Source of the DNA: Ignelater luminosus
Lineage: Eukaryota; Arthropoda; Insecta; Coleoptera; Elateridae
DNA: 64,000 bases
NCBI GenBank assembly: GCA_011009095.1
Contig: VTPC01003481.1
Coordinates: 46,312-110,311, forward strand
Reading direction: 5' to 3'
Shown: in pieces, positions 47,178-60,713 of the stretch
Position numbering within the stretch: the first letter of the stretch is position 1
Layout of the letters: each line of letters begins with the position of its first letter
The notes under the pieces: generated by a model
Seen by the model: only the letters and a program-made list of their open reading frames with translations
Databases searched by the model: none
Told to the model about the DNA's origin: nothing
Position numbers and translations under genes: made by a program

Positions 47178-50100
47178 AATTATCCCCTTGAATTATAAAA
47201 GGGTAAGATATTCGTTTTGAATTATTAGTGCATTAAAGTAACGTCGGTTCCTTTATAAAACCATTAGGAAACTTCTAAGAGGCTTAGTTTAGCCTAACCT
47301 TAAAATCCTTGAAGGTATAGAAATCTCAAAAGGACCTGCTTGTATTCATACTTATCATAACCACAGAAATTCTGAAATATCTTTGAATTTACGCAACATT
47401 AAAAATTTTGCGAGCTCAAATAAAACTACATAACCTACAAAATTCTTTGGGGCTAGAAAAACTAGCGATTTTTATAAAATTTTTGGAGGATATAAATAGT
47501 CTTTGGAAATACAAGTTTTTGCAACATCAGAACTTTCAGAAACAAATGAGAATCGGGCTGCAAGTACATCACAATTTTGTGAGGCAACCAAGTAACTGGA
47601 TCTGATGAGGAAGAAGTTTTTGCTTTTATTGCATATCAAGTTTAACGTACATGAAATTAGCTTTATACATTCCTTGCAGTATTAGTTATTATAATCAGGT
47701 TAGTTTTGATCAATTCAGTAAAGCTGTGTCGTTCATTTTAATTTAACCTGTGTTATTTCAAAATTTATAAAATTTTATTTGTAATAAACAATCTTGAGAT
47801 TTTAGTTAGTTGATATCGAATTAACCTTGATATTTCAAGCTTATCAATGTAATAAGTCAAGTAATTCAAAGTTGGATATGAAGCAAATTTAATATTTGGA
47901 TGATGTCGTTACATCATTTTGGCTATAGGTTTAACTATTAATAAGTAATTAGAAGTAGAATCTTAATTTTCGCGTTGTGTGATTACAAATGGTTAAAATT
48001 TGAGTTGGTTGATTTTTTCCCAGTGTGCTTTTTATTATCATTAGTACACCTCATGACAAGACGCCTATAAACCTGTTCCCAGACTAATCCGGTGACTTAA
48101 ATAAAGGCTGGAACCCTCAAACTAGTTAGTATTTGTAGTTTCTGGTAAAAGCAATCAAAATGTGTTGTTTATAGTCCTACCATTGTTGAATGTAAAACTG
48201 CCAGAAATGTGATGAGATGAGAATGGGGTAAAAAATAAGTGTGGTCACACATCAACAACGAATTTTAATTTGTTACAAAATCTAAACATTACACAAGAAT
48301 TTGTTTATCACACTAAAGAACTATAGACTGAAGCCTGTTGTATTGTTGACAAACCGCAGACTAGTCGATCTTTCTCTATTTCTGTGTCTGTGCGAACACC
48401 AACAGTTATAAAAGTCGTTAATGTCTGAATTCAATGTATCTCTAGCCGAAAACGGAGTCTGGTAGATCTGCCGATTAAAATTGTCAAGATAAACCTTGAA
48501 ACGAGTGATTAACCAAGACGTCAAATAAAAAAGGATCAGTTCCTTACTTCACGTTTAGAAAAAACCAGGAAACAAAGAATAAACTGGCTTGTTTGCCGAT
48601 ATGCGGATGACAACACCTCGGAGGTCTTTTTACCGAGGAGAAAATTTTGGCAATTGAAGAACATTTAAACAAACTACTCATAACTGTACTGAAGCTGATG
48701 AGAAGGTTTCTCGTATGCAGTTTCCTATTTAGGCATCACTCAAGTTTCTTTTTGTCATAAAGATTTCAGGACTTGAGCTAAGACGCATGAAGAGGACCAT
48801 CTAGAAGGAGTTGTAGAGCCTCTTAGTGCTAGCGTGTTTAATATGAGGACTGAGATTCTCAACAAGATTGCACCAGTTTATAAGACAAAGTCTTCACAAG
48901 AAAAAATTTAATGATTTTTGAACAAGATATATGCTACGATCTATCGAAGTTTGGAGGAATTAGAGTTATCTCTGGTTTAAGCAGTGGTCAATTTTGACAC
49001 GGAAGACGCGCATGCTGCCATGGACGACTGGCCTTCATTGTATGTTAACCTGTTCAGAATCTTATACTGTTTATTTTTTATCAGAATTTCGTATCTTGGT
49101 CCTATTATTGATCTAGTTTCGTACTTATTGAATTTTGTGACATAACTTATAGCCACACTTGTAATGTTATTTTGGAACATTGCATACCTATCCGGTCCCT
49201 GCTTTAAATTCCACTCAGGTATTTCTTTTAGTTTGTAACAATTAATTATTTCATCTTGTATAAATCCATTTATCAAATTGTTTATTTCGTTAACAAGAAC
49301 ATTTTCGTTCAGTGTCCGTTAAAAAAATTATAATTGCCAAACGTACATAACATTTTTTAAAACATAGCCGTCTCATAGAAGCCTAAATATTTCTATAATC
49401 TATCAGTTCGTAGAAACCTTGTTTACGTCTCGGCGTTTTTGTGTTCGCAAGAGAGCTTGATTTACATCTGGATCATGATGGTTAAAAACATTCCACTCGT
49501 GTATTTTTTTTTCTTAGGGTGAAAATGCCTCTACCCAGTTCTTTTGTCTCGGTTTACTAAGACCGTCGCGGGGAACAAGAGTTTGGTAGGGGACATTCGG
49601 GTTCCAGCTTCCGTAAGAGTTATATGCGCGAGCGGGCTTTATTGTTGCAGGTTCTTTTATCTAAAGTTGGTGTTGAGTGGAAATTCAATCGCAGGTGGCT
49701 TCGTGGATTTTATAAACGTCATAAAGTGTGGACTTGCAGACAACCAGGCACAGCCTTTTAATTTAGTTTCTTTGTGCGAAGGCAATTTAGTTGTCGAATT
49801 CTGTCCGGAGTTCCCGGGATCGTGAAAAGTAAAGCCGCTCCATCCAATTTTTTATTTGAACCGATTTGAAACTCATTCTTTGATTAAATATCTTGTAAAC
49901 AAGTGTCCACTGTCTTGTGTTGAAAGGAAAGGACCTTTTTGTTGAAGAATCTTCGTATTATTCGTTGTGCTCCTGAACTTCGCAGTAAACACTATAGCAA
50001 TTAAAAACAAGTTTGTTAAGAACTATCTTTAAAGACGTTTTGACCTGGTTAATGCTGAATAGTTTCTAAGTGAATATGTTATAATCTGAACACCGAGCGA

Positions 50101-53100
50101 ACATGTTATGTTTATTTAACAAGCTATCTCAAGCCTCTGGTAGTAATCGTTTTTCGTTGTGAAGACCTCCTTCTGGTACCCTCGGTGGTGATTTTCAAGG
50201 TAAACCCAGGAGTTAGTGTGTAAGAAATAATTTCTCATTATTATTTGTAATTTATTTTGTTAATGCGAAATGAGTATCTTTAAATGTTTAATTTTTTTAA
50301 ATTTATGCCAAAGATTATAACAATTGGTTTTTGTATAACGACCGTTCGAAAGTAGAATTAATTAGTTTTTTTGTTCTTCGTTTTTTGAGTTTACGATAAA
50401 TTTAAAATAACTGTATAGTCTGTTAGTAAAGAAAACCAAACTGGGGTTATTCATTTTGAATGCAGAGAACTTCTATACAGAAATTTAGGGCTAAAAATGC
50501 TGGATTTTAGATTTTCTTTATATAACTTTTTTTTGGTAATTAAGGATTTATCAAAAGTTTTTTATTATTATTAATCATAGTTTGACTCTTCCCTTTTTGG
50601 ATGGAATATTAACGTTATAATTTTTTAAATCTTGGCTTTAATGTTTTTTTATTGCTGAGTTTAATAAACCAGAGTAAAATTTCTTTTGGTGCTTTATTAG
50701 AGAATACCGTAAGGGGTTTATCTTTGTGTATTTGTGTTTATTTGATTAAATAGTGCAAGGGACCCATTGAATCATTAGAAGGATCAAAAAAAGTATAATG
50801 TGATCTTAGCTTGAAATATTGGTACATAAGCGTGACCAGTTGGCTCCAGATTGACTACGTGCTTATTATTATTTTGGTAAGTAAGAGTGCATCAAATCGA
50901 TTACCTAGTTAAAATTTTGTGTACTCAGCATTGGCGAGTTTAGCACGTTAAACAATGTCTTGAACTACTTTCAACAAACAAAGTGTCTACTGTAATTACG
51001 TTCTGGATCTTATTTTTAGTGGAGCCCATATACAGGACGATATTTTATGAGCAGGCCATTTACAGAGTGTTACTTTGTAAGGGGTTATATTGGCTGTTAG
51101 TCTACGAGGAGCTGCGTGGGCTGGCCGATGGTTCCCTTTTCACCTTCAGCTTCTAGCGCCCTTACCTTTGACCGTCTCTTCAGATATATTTAGAGTTTTT
51201 GTGAATGTAAGTTTTGTCATTTCGTTTTAGGTAAGTTTAGCTTCAACCACGCCCGGAGCTACGAAATTGAACATCTTCCGATATTCGCAACGGACATTAG
51301 ACCTCTTTTTCAGGTTTTTTTCCGTTATCCACTATGTATGTTGAAGTTGTCGACTATCTGAAACCAAGAAGAATTTAATAGTTCTCTTTGAGCCGGATAA
51401 GTTGATACTGCCATTTTAGCAATTACAGAGCAAATAATTATCTCTTTTTAATCGTTACAAATGATAGTGCTCAGAACTATAACCACTAATTTTGTAATAT
51501 TCGTGAAGGAACATAGAACACCAGTAAAATATGGAGCGGAACTGCACAGCGCGGCGGCTTAATTTGGCATAACATATCTTACACCATTGCTAAACGGCTG
51601 TCTGTAGAAAACACTTCAGAAAATCGTTGAACAGTTATTCAAGTACTTTATTGACTTTAACATTCACTTTAGGATCTAAAACAGGAAGTCAATTCAAATT
51701 CGATCACGTCAGGGTTAGATTTTATAATTGATTTCATGTAATTGCACAAAAAGGTGTAAACCAAAAAAACAAAATTACTAAATTAAGAAATGGATGGTTT
51801 TACTCTTCACTCAGGTGATGTGGAGAATTTAAAACTAGGAACTTTTACCGAAAATCTACCCTGCCTGAGGCAAGTATTACTTTTCTACTTGGGACTCATT
51901 GATTTCTTCAAAAGTAGGTGTTTTCAAATATATCCAAGAAAGCCTTATTATGTTCGCAATTACTGTGTTCCTCTTAAAATGTAATTACAGCGTTAAGCAT
52001 TCTGTTCTTTTAGTATGAAGTGGCAGAAATGCAAACAAATAAAAAATAGTAAGTGTTGCTGGAAATATTGCTAAACATGTTGCCAACAATATTGACATAG
52101 CCTTAACACTTCGGCTGTTTGGTTTGCTATTGCTTTCCAAGAGAGAAGTTATATAAGAAGAAAAATCCTTTTTGGTTTTGTCATAAAATCAATGATTTGG
52201 TTAGCAAGTCTGCCCGAAACTGGCTCATAGTAGCTTTCTGTTTGCTAGACGCAGGCGTAAAACTTAAAGAGCTATTTACGGATTTACTCATTGTTTTCTT
52301 ACTTTTCTTGTACATCTGCGATATTTTATTATTTGTCCATATAATAAATATTTTGACTTAAACCCCTCAGGCTTAACACTTTTTTACCTAGCGATGGTTT
52401 TCCCTTTAAGCGAGATTTGAGTTATCTCGAAAGACTAATTTACTCTTCGTAACAGATTCTTATAGGAGACAACATGAGCAAACTGTAAAGGAAAAAAGCT
52501 TGGGCTAGTGTAAAAGCCAAAAATTTTATAAAATACAAGTAGGGATAAAGAAAAATAAACCGAGAGATGAAAGGAAAAGGGACAGATTCCAAATGGAGCT
52601 TACATAATTTAGAAACAGTTGAAGACATTAAAGTACCAATAAAAAATTATAATCCGATTTAGCCAAAAAATAATCCGACTAGAATTGGATATTTGTGACC
52701 GGCGGTTTTCAGTTATATATTACAGTTTGAAGTTATTTTCTGGATTTTCTGGAAATACAGCATCTTCCCGCAAAAATTGTTGAGATTAATAAAATTAAAC
52801 AATATTTTTGTTCATACAAAATCATTCATTCTTGCCCTTAAGTTTATTTAGTAAAACTTGCGTCGCGTCGTGTAATACAAACTATTAAAGCTTCCAAAGG
52901 TTATTAAGTAAATTAGCCTTTTCAAAAAGTTCCTTTTGTACAGTTTAAATTACCAAAACTTTGAATTAGTGCTATTTAAAAATAAAACAAAATCTTACAC
53001 TGTCTGAGTTTTCAGGAATTTTAATCAAAATATCTCGATTAAACAAATAAAGAATTTTCTAGATTAATAATAATTGATTTATGTCATGCAACATGTTTCA

Positions 53101-55595
53101 CGTCTGTCATTAAAATTCGAGCAAGATCTACACTAAATATTTTATGATCGAATAGTGTTTTAGCAAACATTTACTTATAATTAGATAAAATAATGTAGAA
53201 GACAAAAGTTTACCAGTTTGATGACACTGAATGGATGTAGTAAAATGAACAACTCGCTAACCGAATAATTTCATCCAATTAGTTTTAGTGAAAATTAATT
53301 AGTTTAAATTACTCTAACACAACACCAGTTGACGCAACTTCAAACTAAGGGAACAAGTTGCTGAAATTAATGAATTCAACACGTATCTTTCCTTAGAATT
53401 AAATTTTTTACCTAAACACAATAAAAAATAACCACCGCGAATAGTGAATGTTTTAATAATTCCATTAAAATGACTAACAATTCAGATTCGAGTAATATAA
53501 TTTCCCCGAAACTTGAAACATAAATTATAGTTTAATTGCACTAATTAAAACTGAAAGCCATTTTCATATCAACATACTATTTAAAACCCTACCTGCAATA
53601 CGGAAATAAATTCAACTCGAATAATGTACGTTTAGAGATTTTATCTGCGAAACTAGTTCCCATCAATGATCATTTTATTCTCAGAGTTTCTCCCCTTTCC
53701 TTAATGTAGCTATCGATAATATTGCAGAATACCGACTTACGCCTTCGTAAATACCTAGCACCATGATTACTTAGTTGATATACGATCTTCCTTAAATTGC
53801 CCTTCAGCATCAGAGGAAACGATTTATTGTTTTTGTTGTTTGTATCGCGTACATATTAACTAAAATATGAAGTAAAACTGTTTCGGAAATTTCATTTTAT
53901 ACTTAAAAATATTCTCCCTAAACCGTAAATTAAACTAATTTTCATATTTTGAATTAATGCGGATCAGTTGGAAGCAAGGAAATCTAACAGAAATGCCAAA
54001 TACAACACGTACATGACACCGCAGGAAATTTCAGCAGTAACAACTAAGCTAGAGTGATTTAAAGTTCGTTATTTCAGGAAGGGCCTCTGTTTAGTGCTAG
54101 TACGGTGTATTCTATAAGCGTTTTCTGCCTAAACGCGTAACTTATCGTAATGAGACTAAGAAGCTCCCCTGATAATCCCTAAGAATTATGTGTTTAACCC
54201 GATGTTCACATATAGTTTCGTTATATAGCCAGTTAACTAACGAATACGCAACCGAAATTTATATGTGATAGGAAAAGACAACGAGAACCTACTATTGAAA
54301 GGTAAACTGTAAATGTGAGCACTCAGCATTTTTACAATAGAGACTACTGCATGAGTTTGAATTTGAACTCCCTTGTTCGGGAGGAACAAAAGCTTCATTT
54401 CGGTAGTCTGTCTGCTCATTTTTGCGGCCGTACAAATTGCTTCCGCTGGAAAAAGACGAAACTATCTTCAAAACGAATTTACAAAATAAGGAACGGCATG
54501 TAGCACGTGTAGTCAGCCATGAATTAAACTTTTAACCGCCAACACAGCATAGATGTATTGCAAATTTCGAATTACTTGCTGGAATAACCATAGTTTCAAT
54601 CAAGCTTTATTATAGTGGGGTGCAAAGTAAAATTAATAAAGTTTTTCGTCGCTGAAGTAAATGGTTAATTACGATATTGATTGAAAATCCAAATTAACGA
54701 AGTTAAATCAAGCGTGTTTGAGAAACAGGCGCGCATCACGAGGCGCCATGTCGAACTAATGTTTAATAGCGAGCGCACTAAATCTTGCGAAAGTATTAGC
54801 AATTACTTGCGTTAATTCAGCGTGCAGCACCTGGTTCTTGCTTAAATTGCAGTTTTCACAATCACCACCTTCGTCGGGTTCCACGGGCCTTCGGTGTATA
54901 AAACTTCACTCCTTACTTATTACTTCAAAGAAAATAATATCGTCTATGCTTCTTAAAACTTTAGACGTAAATCTTTTAGTAAATTAAAATTTCAATTTTA
55001 TTGTTTCAAATATACGTAAGCCTGTTGTATTTATAATTTAACATACTTTAAAGAGTTTTTTCTTATAAGAAAAAAAATGAATAACGGTGGGTAAAAAATT
55101 GTGTAATTTTTCATATAAAATTTAAAACTTTTGCTAGATTATTTTTAAATATGTATACCAAGTATAAAAAATTTAATAATAAACATTGCATCTTATATGG
55201 GTTTCGCAACTCTCTTTTGCGAAAAAATTATTATAATTTTAAAAAAACAACTTTTAGATTTAGTGCTTATTTTACATGGTTTTTATATATTTTTAGGCCC
55301 CTGTTTTTAAAAACTGCTTTCTGCTATCTTTTCTGTTTTCATTGTAAGCAGACCTATATGTGGTATATTAACTTCTCTAATGATTTGAGTTTTTAACTCA
55401 AAGTAAATACAAACAGATTTTTTGTTCGATAGTAAACAAAAAATGGTAGTGCAAATAAAAGTAGTAAAAAGTAACTTTAAACAAATACGCTACCAGGGTT
55501 CAAGTGAGTTTAAAACCGGGCAAAACAAAAAATCTGTATGCAGTGAATTCTTAAACAGAACAAAGACAATTTAGTTAGTTAGAGGTGGTCTATAG
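47178..55595. other. 8.4 kb without a recognisable gene
   Basis: Open frames here (47408, 48321, 48977, 49544, 51790, 52119 and others, all under 100 codons) have no motif I recognise. From about 49830 to 50760 the plus strand is T-rich, the mirror of the A-rich blocks at 23.4 and 31.7 kb. It starts after a CpG-richer stretch (49540-49830) and a ctcggtggtgattttcaagg word at 50182. At 54700-54900 the sequence is CpG-richer and ends in cggtgtataaaacttc, a TATA-like setting without an identifiable transcript. Confidence 0.35.
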
Positions 55596-55744
55596 TTAAC
55601 ACGTTCGCTACCAAGCGGCTCATATATGAGTCATGCTAATTTTTAAAATGGACCGCCGCGCCGGCTCATGTATGAGTCCTACTACACTACTAAACTAAAT
55701 GTAAGTTTAAAAACACGATCTATGATAGCGATTTTATCTTCACA

Positions 55745-55765
55745 CACGGTCTATATAAGGCATCG
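55745..55765 (+). promoter_or_regulatory. possible TATA box of the piggyBac-like transposase gene
   Basis: The sequence ggtctatataaggc at 55747-55760 is a good TATA-box match, about 450 bp before the likely start codon. A tctggtaagtaattt word at 55871-55885 could be a 5' splice site of a leader intron. Both are sequence matches only. Confidence 0.35.
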
Positions 55766-56207
55766 GCTCATATGGTAGCCGGATGGTCTCTGTCTAGCTT
55801 ATTATTTTATTGGTTTATTTACTGTGAAACACGTGCGTTGGTGTCCCGTCTGAATGGTGTATTTTTGCAATTCTGGTAAGTAATTTTTTATTTTGTTGTT
55901 ATTATCATGTGTGCTTTAATAGTTTCTTGCAATAGTAATAGTCAATTAGGCGATAGTTTGATTAATTTGATCAACTTGATTTATTTTTACAAAAAGTTGG
56001 GTTAGGTTAAAATTTATTACATTGAATAATAACAAGTGTTGTTTTATTTCAAAAATTCTAAATGTGTCTCCTGTGTTGTATGAGTGGTACTGCATGTGAA
56101 AAGTGAACTTCAAAAGGTACAAAAAAATAAACAAATTAAAAAATATGTTACAGGAAATTATTCATAATACGTTTTGGATCTTTGAAAAAAAGGAGGTTAA
56201 TCGGATC

Positions 56208-57885
56208 ATGATGGGGGAATCGGAATCAGATAGTTCTGAAGGAATTCCAGAAATGATTTCGGATTCAGGCAGCAGTTACCAACCAACGTCAGCTTCGTCA
56301 GAATCAGATTAAAGTGATCAAGAGATAGTGTCAAACAAAAATAAAACGGGTATTTGTCAAAATCCAGAGATTCTGTCCGGTGGAGAACAGACTGAGTCTA
56401 TCCAAAACGAACGCCAAGAGGAAGATATTAGGCTGGGCGAAAGTGAAGATGAGTGGATTGATATCGATTGTGAGCCAACCCTTTTCGACTTCGTGGAGCA
56501 AGAGGGACTGAAAATTAATATTCCAGTTACAACCACGCCCAAGGAATTGTTTGAAATTCTATTTGATGGTCCACTATTTGCCAAGATTTCTAACTGGGTT
56601 AATCATCGGGCACAATTTCTCAGGGACAAAAATGTATCAAGGCATTCAGCTATGAAAAACTGGAAAGAAACCAATCCTGATGAAATTTGTCGTTTTCTTG
56701 GATTATGTTTTATAATGGGTAATATATCAATGCCATGTCTAAAACAATATTGGAGCAAAAACTCTATCTATCACCACCCAGTTTTTGGCAAAACCATGCC
56801 CAGAAACCGATTTGAAACTATTTTGCGATGTTTATGTTTTTACAAAACAGATGATGACACGACTTCCCGTTTACATAAGATTGATCAAGTTGTTGAGCAT
56901 ACCTTACAAAATATTTGTTCCATTTTTTATCCAGGAAAAAATTTGTCTTTGGATGAAGCTTTGCTACTATGGCGTGGGCATTTAATATTTCGCCAGTATA
57001 TACCTAATAAAAGTTCCAAGTATGGAATCAAGCTTTATGAGCTTTGTACCCCCGATGGATTTGTACTAGAGATTTTAATTTACTCAGGAAAAAGAACCGT
57101 CACCAATAAAATCGGGCATGCCCACTCAGTTGTAATATTACTAGCAGAACGATATCTTGGCAAAGGTCACACGCTATATTTAGATAACTATTATAATAGT
57201 GTAAAGCTAGCCGGATTTCTTCATGAGAATAAAACAAATGTTATGGGTACTTTGAGAAAAAGTCGCAAAGGAAACCCAAAAGTTGTGGTCAACGCTAAAC
57301 TGAAGAAGAGAGAGGCCATTTTTAGAAGAAAGGGAAAAGTATTAGTTACAAAATGAAAGGACAAAAGAGACGTTCTTATGATATCTACTTCACATTCATC
57401 TGGTCTTGGCAAGTGTGTGAATAAAAGAGGAATGGAAAAGGAAAAGCCGGTTGCCATCATTGATTATAACAAGTTCATGTCATGTTGATAGATGCTATCA
57501 AATGGTTTCTTATTATACAATACCCAGAAAGACTATTCGTTGGTACCTAAAAGTAGTTTTTCATTTGGCAGATATTTGTTTATGCAACAGTACTTACATA
57601 TATAATATGATTCAACCAAAAAAGAACAGTTATTTGATATTTTGAGATATGGTAATATCGGAATTGTTGAAAGCAGGGAATGAAAATATACCCCAGAACA
57701 GGGTAGAAGGTAGAAACCATTATCCAAAAAAAATTGTAAAACTGGTAAGATGTAGAATTTGTTCTGTAAAGAAAACGAGAACACAGACATTTTATGTATG
57801 TGATATTTGTAAAAACAAAGAAGGTAATTCCATTGGACTTTGTGTTGACCCATGCTTTAAATACTACCATGAAAATAGCGCCTAA
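56208..57885 (+). pseudogene. piggyBac-like transposase, nearly full length with four lesions
   Basis: This transposase cuts at TTAA and normally leaves no footprint. The start is placed at the MMGESESDSSEG codons (56208) because an acidic, Ser-rich N-terminus is usual. In order there follow the core start (LFDGPLFAKISNWVNHRA), EICRFLGLCFIMG, SRLHKIDQVV, NLSLDEALLLWRGHL (first Asp), LYLDNYYNSVKLAGFL (second Asp) and, after a TGA at 57354, KDKRDVLMIST and VAIIDYNKFM. After a frameshift near 57483 come DR.YQMVSYYTIPRKTIRW and, past a TGA at 57643, the Cys-rich domain (RCRIC, YVCDIC, LCVDPCFKYYH). Another in-frame stop is TAA at 56310. The TGA at 57354 stands where Trp is expected. Lesions total three stops and one frameshift, so decay is modest. 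Confidence 0.9.
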
Positions 57886-57966
57886 AACTTTTTGTGTTAC
57901 CAAACATGTATATCCCAGTGCATAACTTATATTTTACATGTATTTGTTTTTGTGAAAGAAATGCTC

Positions 57967-57972
57967 AATAAA
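57967..57972 (+). terminator. poly(A) signal of the piggyBac-like transposase gene
   Basis: AATAAA lies 82 bp after the transposase stop and inside the right end of the element, a reasonable position for its polyadenylation signal. Confidence 0.4.
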
Positions 57973-58222
57973 TATTTAGCAGTTGAAATTCAACGTTTTA
58001 GTTATGACTCTTATATGAGCCACGTGGTCTATTTAAAAAAAAATACTACAATAGACCAGTGTCTCATATATGAGCCGGTCAAAAATTATCACCAAAAATA
58101 TCATATTCGAACTTTTTAACTATATACATACTTAAAAATATCATTGTCAAGCACTTTGAAAAAAAAATATATGTATGGTCTGTGTGGTCGAAATTCAAAA
58201 TGACCCCTGGTAGCGAACTTAA

Positions 58223-60039
58223 GTTTAAAATTAGAACTTTAAGGCATTTTCTAGAAAACCACTGTTGGTTGATCTGTTAGTCTTTAAAATATGGTTATTG
58301 AGGAGGGGCGTTTCCTTGTAAAAGCAGCATCAGGTTTATTTATCTTGGTAGAAGGTTAATTTCACCTGTACTTTGCTGTAGATGAGTCCGACAATCTAAA
58401 ATCTTTCGAGAGTAGTACTCAAGCTCGCCATAACTATGATGAAGAAGTACAGTATAGCATGCCTAGCTGAGTAGTCAAAGAATTGAAAGTAAAAATACAG
58501 TTAGTGTTCAATTCTGAAATCGATCATTTTATTTTAGAATTTCAAAAAAATTCTCAATACAGTGCTTAGACAAATGTAGACTTTGTTTTTGTCTGTCTCT
58601 ACCATATCCATGGTGTTTCAAACCAGATAAAGAATGAAGCATCTACGCACGCATAAAAAGCAAATTATTGCAAGAACTTTCAGTGAACAAGGAAATCTGT
58701 ACTAACAAGAAGGAATTTACATCGAATTATTTGATGAAGACCAGTATGGAAATATCATGCAAGAAGAATATAAAATCGTCAACGAACTTAGGATCTAGAT
58801 ACAACACCAAAAGCCTGATTACCACGAAATTAGTAAAAACGGTCTTGAACTTTTGCTCATTCAGCGAACATCATCAGAAAACACACAACGAAATGCCTTA
58901 AAACGATAAAGAATCTAAACATCAAGACAATATCTTGGGATATATCATGCATCGTCATCAGCAAAAGTCACTAGAACGTAAAGTCCTAAATTACAAAGAT
59001 TTAATGATTTTTTCCCAAAAACGATTCCAGTCACTGAAACCTATGGAGATAGGAAACTCAAAGCAGAAGAATTAGGCATCCTATCTACCATTGTAGAAGA
59101 TTTCTCAGCACAAGCATACCTCACCGCTTAAGAGAGAAATATTTGCACCAAATGCATGTCGCGTGAAAGTAACCAGAGATGCCATGCTAAGAAATATTGC
59201 TACAAGTATCACGGACCAGAGTATACCTCAAGTAACTACATGAATTTGCGCACAGACGACAGGTTGACACTTTCTTTGTCTATTCATGTTTTTTGAGTCT
59301 AGTCTGTATCATCAAAGATTACTGTAACTCTGAGCATGGTTCTTCGAGATATCGATCAATATTTACGTCATTCGCAATAAAAAGGAAAAAAAATATCAAG
59401 CACTCCACTTTCCAGTTAACAGAAAGTATCTAAGTCACAATAATAAACCAACAACATTCTAAGCAAAACAACTAGAGCTAATATTAGATTACCAAAATGA
59501 AAAAGCAAAGTCTAATTAACCAACCACAACTGGTCAACCATAAGAACAATCTAAATTCACCAGAGGAGGTTAAATCTATATACGTAACATATAAGAATTC
59601 TATCAAGACAACAATTGTGTTATCATCGCATTTGCTACCAAACAAGGTTTTGAATATGTCGACATTTTTAATGTCGGCGAAATCACCACCGAAGCAGCCC
59701 GAGACATAATTGTTAAGATACATTCCGCATCTCAGAAATGGCTGATTTAATAGAGATGGAACTTTAGTAGGCATGTGCGGGGATGACAGAAAACCGACTG
59801 TATTTTTTTTTTAGGAGAGATGTTGTGTTCAAGAACGGTGCATGACGCGTCTGTAAACAAAAGCGGACCCGATTATAATTTTGTTATATTTTCTTCTGTT
59901 TTAAAAATACCTGAACACGTCAATTTTATACTTCAGTAAAGCATTTGTGAGCACAGAAGCATGTTTTTTGACAGATCATGTTCTTGAGCTATGATGTCAT
60001 AACCTTTTTTTAAAATTACAACGCCAGTTTTTACAAATT
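58223..60039. other. degenerate coding-like text, not identified
   Basis: Between 58620 and 59720 the plus strand reads like decayed coding sequence in shifting frames. One patch near 59150-59210 is Cys/His-rich. Another near 59610-59740 gives a readable FATKQGFEYVDIFNVGEITT. I do not recognise the family. No intact frame exceeds 77 codons on the plus strand. Confidence 0.3.
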
Positions 60040-60475
60040 TTGATAGGCTTCTTCAATGGCCGAATGATGGTGTAAAAAATTTCGTACCTCACATACAATT
60101 GTTTTGAGAAAAACACTTATTAAGTTTAATAACATCAACATATTTTGTTCTCGACAAAAATAACATTTGAAATTAAAAAAGAAACAAACAAAACCATTCA
60201 TAAAATATTCGTCTATAAACGCTTTGAACTGCACGTTGGATCATTTGTGGGACGATGTTTCAAACCTTATAAATTGTTGGTCTATTCATGTAAACTGTTG
60301 ATTTTACGTGGCCCCACAAAAAAAATCTAACGAGGTTAAGTCCGGCAATCTCGCAGACCATTCAGGTCCTCGTCCTATCCATCTGCCACGTCATGTAAAA
60401 TCAAAAAACTGACGCACGTCTGCCCCAAAATGAGGAGCTGCTCCGTTTTGTTGAAACCAGATGTTCTGCTAAGGC
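60040..60475 (-). pseudogene. DDE transposase C-terminal fragment (insect IS630/mariner-like type)
   Basis: On the minus strand the text reads WFQQNGAAPHFGADVRQFF, a stop, RWIGRGPEW, LPDLTSLDFF and, after a one-base shift, LWGHVKSTVYMNRP. This is the catalytic end of a transposase family common in ants, bugs and beetles (often annotated with an N-terminal DUF4817 helix-turn-helix), whose usual form is WFQQDGAPPH and RSPDLTPLDFFLWG. The second catalytic Asp is Asn here and the third is kept. The N-terminal half is missing. Confidence 0.65.
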
Positions 60476-60713
60476 AAGTCGGAGTCTTCATTATTTGGGA
60501 AAAGAACTGCTAGAGCTGGAACCAGGAGTCTGACAGCTAGCATCACGAAAAGGTAAATTTATGGGTCGGAATAATAAGAGACCGTCTTCTAAGGCGTTAT
60601 TTGATTTGGTTTCAGAAAGCAGAAAGAAAGTTAAAGCAAAGATTATAGCACCAATAATAGAGCATTTCACGCAAACAAGAAACTTGTGAAAAGTAACATC
60701 AAAAACAACAAAA

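Larger units (their letters stand above)
55596..58222 (+). mobile_element. piggyBac-like element with TTAA duplication and palindromic subterminal repeats
   Basis: TTAA at 55596-55599 and 58219-58222 flank a ~2.6-kb element. The left end reads cacgttcgctaccaagcgg. The right end, reverse-complemented, reads gttcgctaccaggggtca, so GTTCGCTACCA is shared and the left end carries three extra bases after TTAA. Two palindromic words of the type GGCTCATATATGAGTC lie near each end: 55617-55632 and 55663-55678 on the left, 58006-58021 and 58061-58076 on the right. The repeated word GGTCTAT accompanies them. The transposase gene lies between. Confidence 0.85.

Noticed and set aside
48540..48920. RYADD-like text on the plus strand near 48595, suggesting a reverse transcriptase
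   Set aside because: Neighbouring RT motifs (QG.P, FLD, NPSK) are absent in all frames nearby, so one short match in AT-rich DNA is not enough.
49544..49825. 93-codon plus-strand frame in a CpG-richer patch
   Set aside because: No known motif, no credible start context and no continuation by splicing that I can support.
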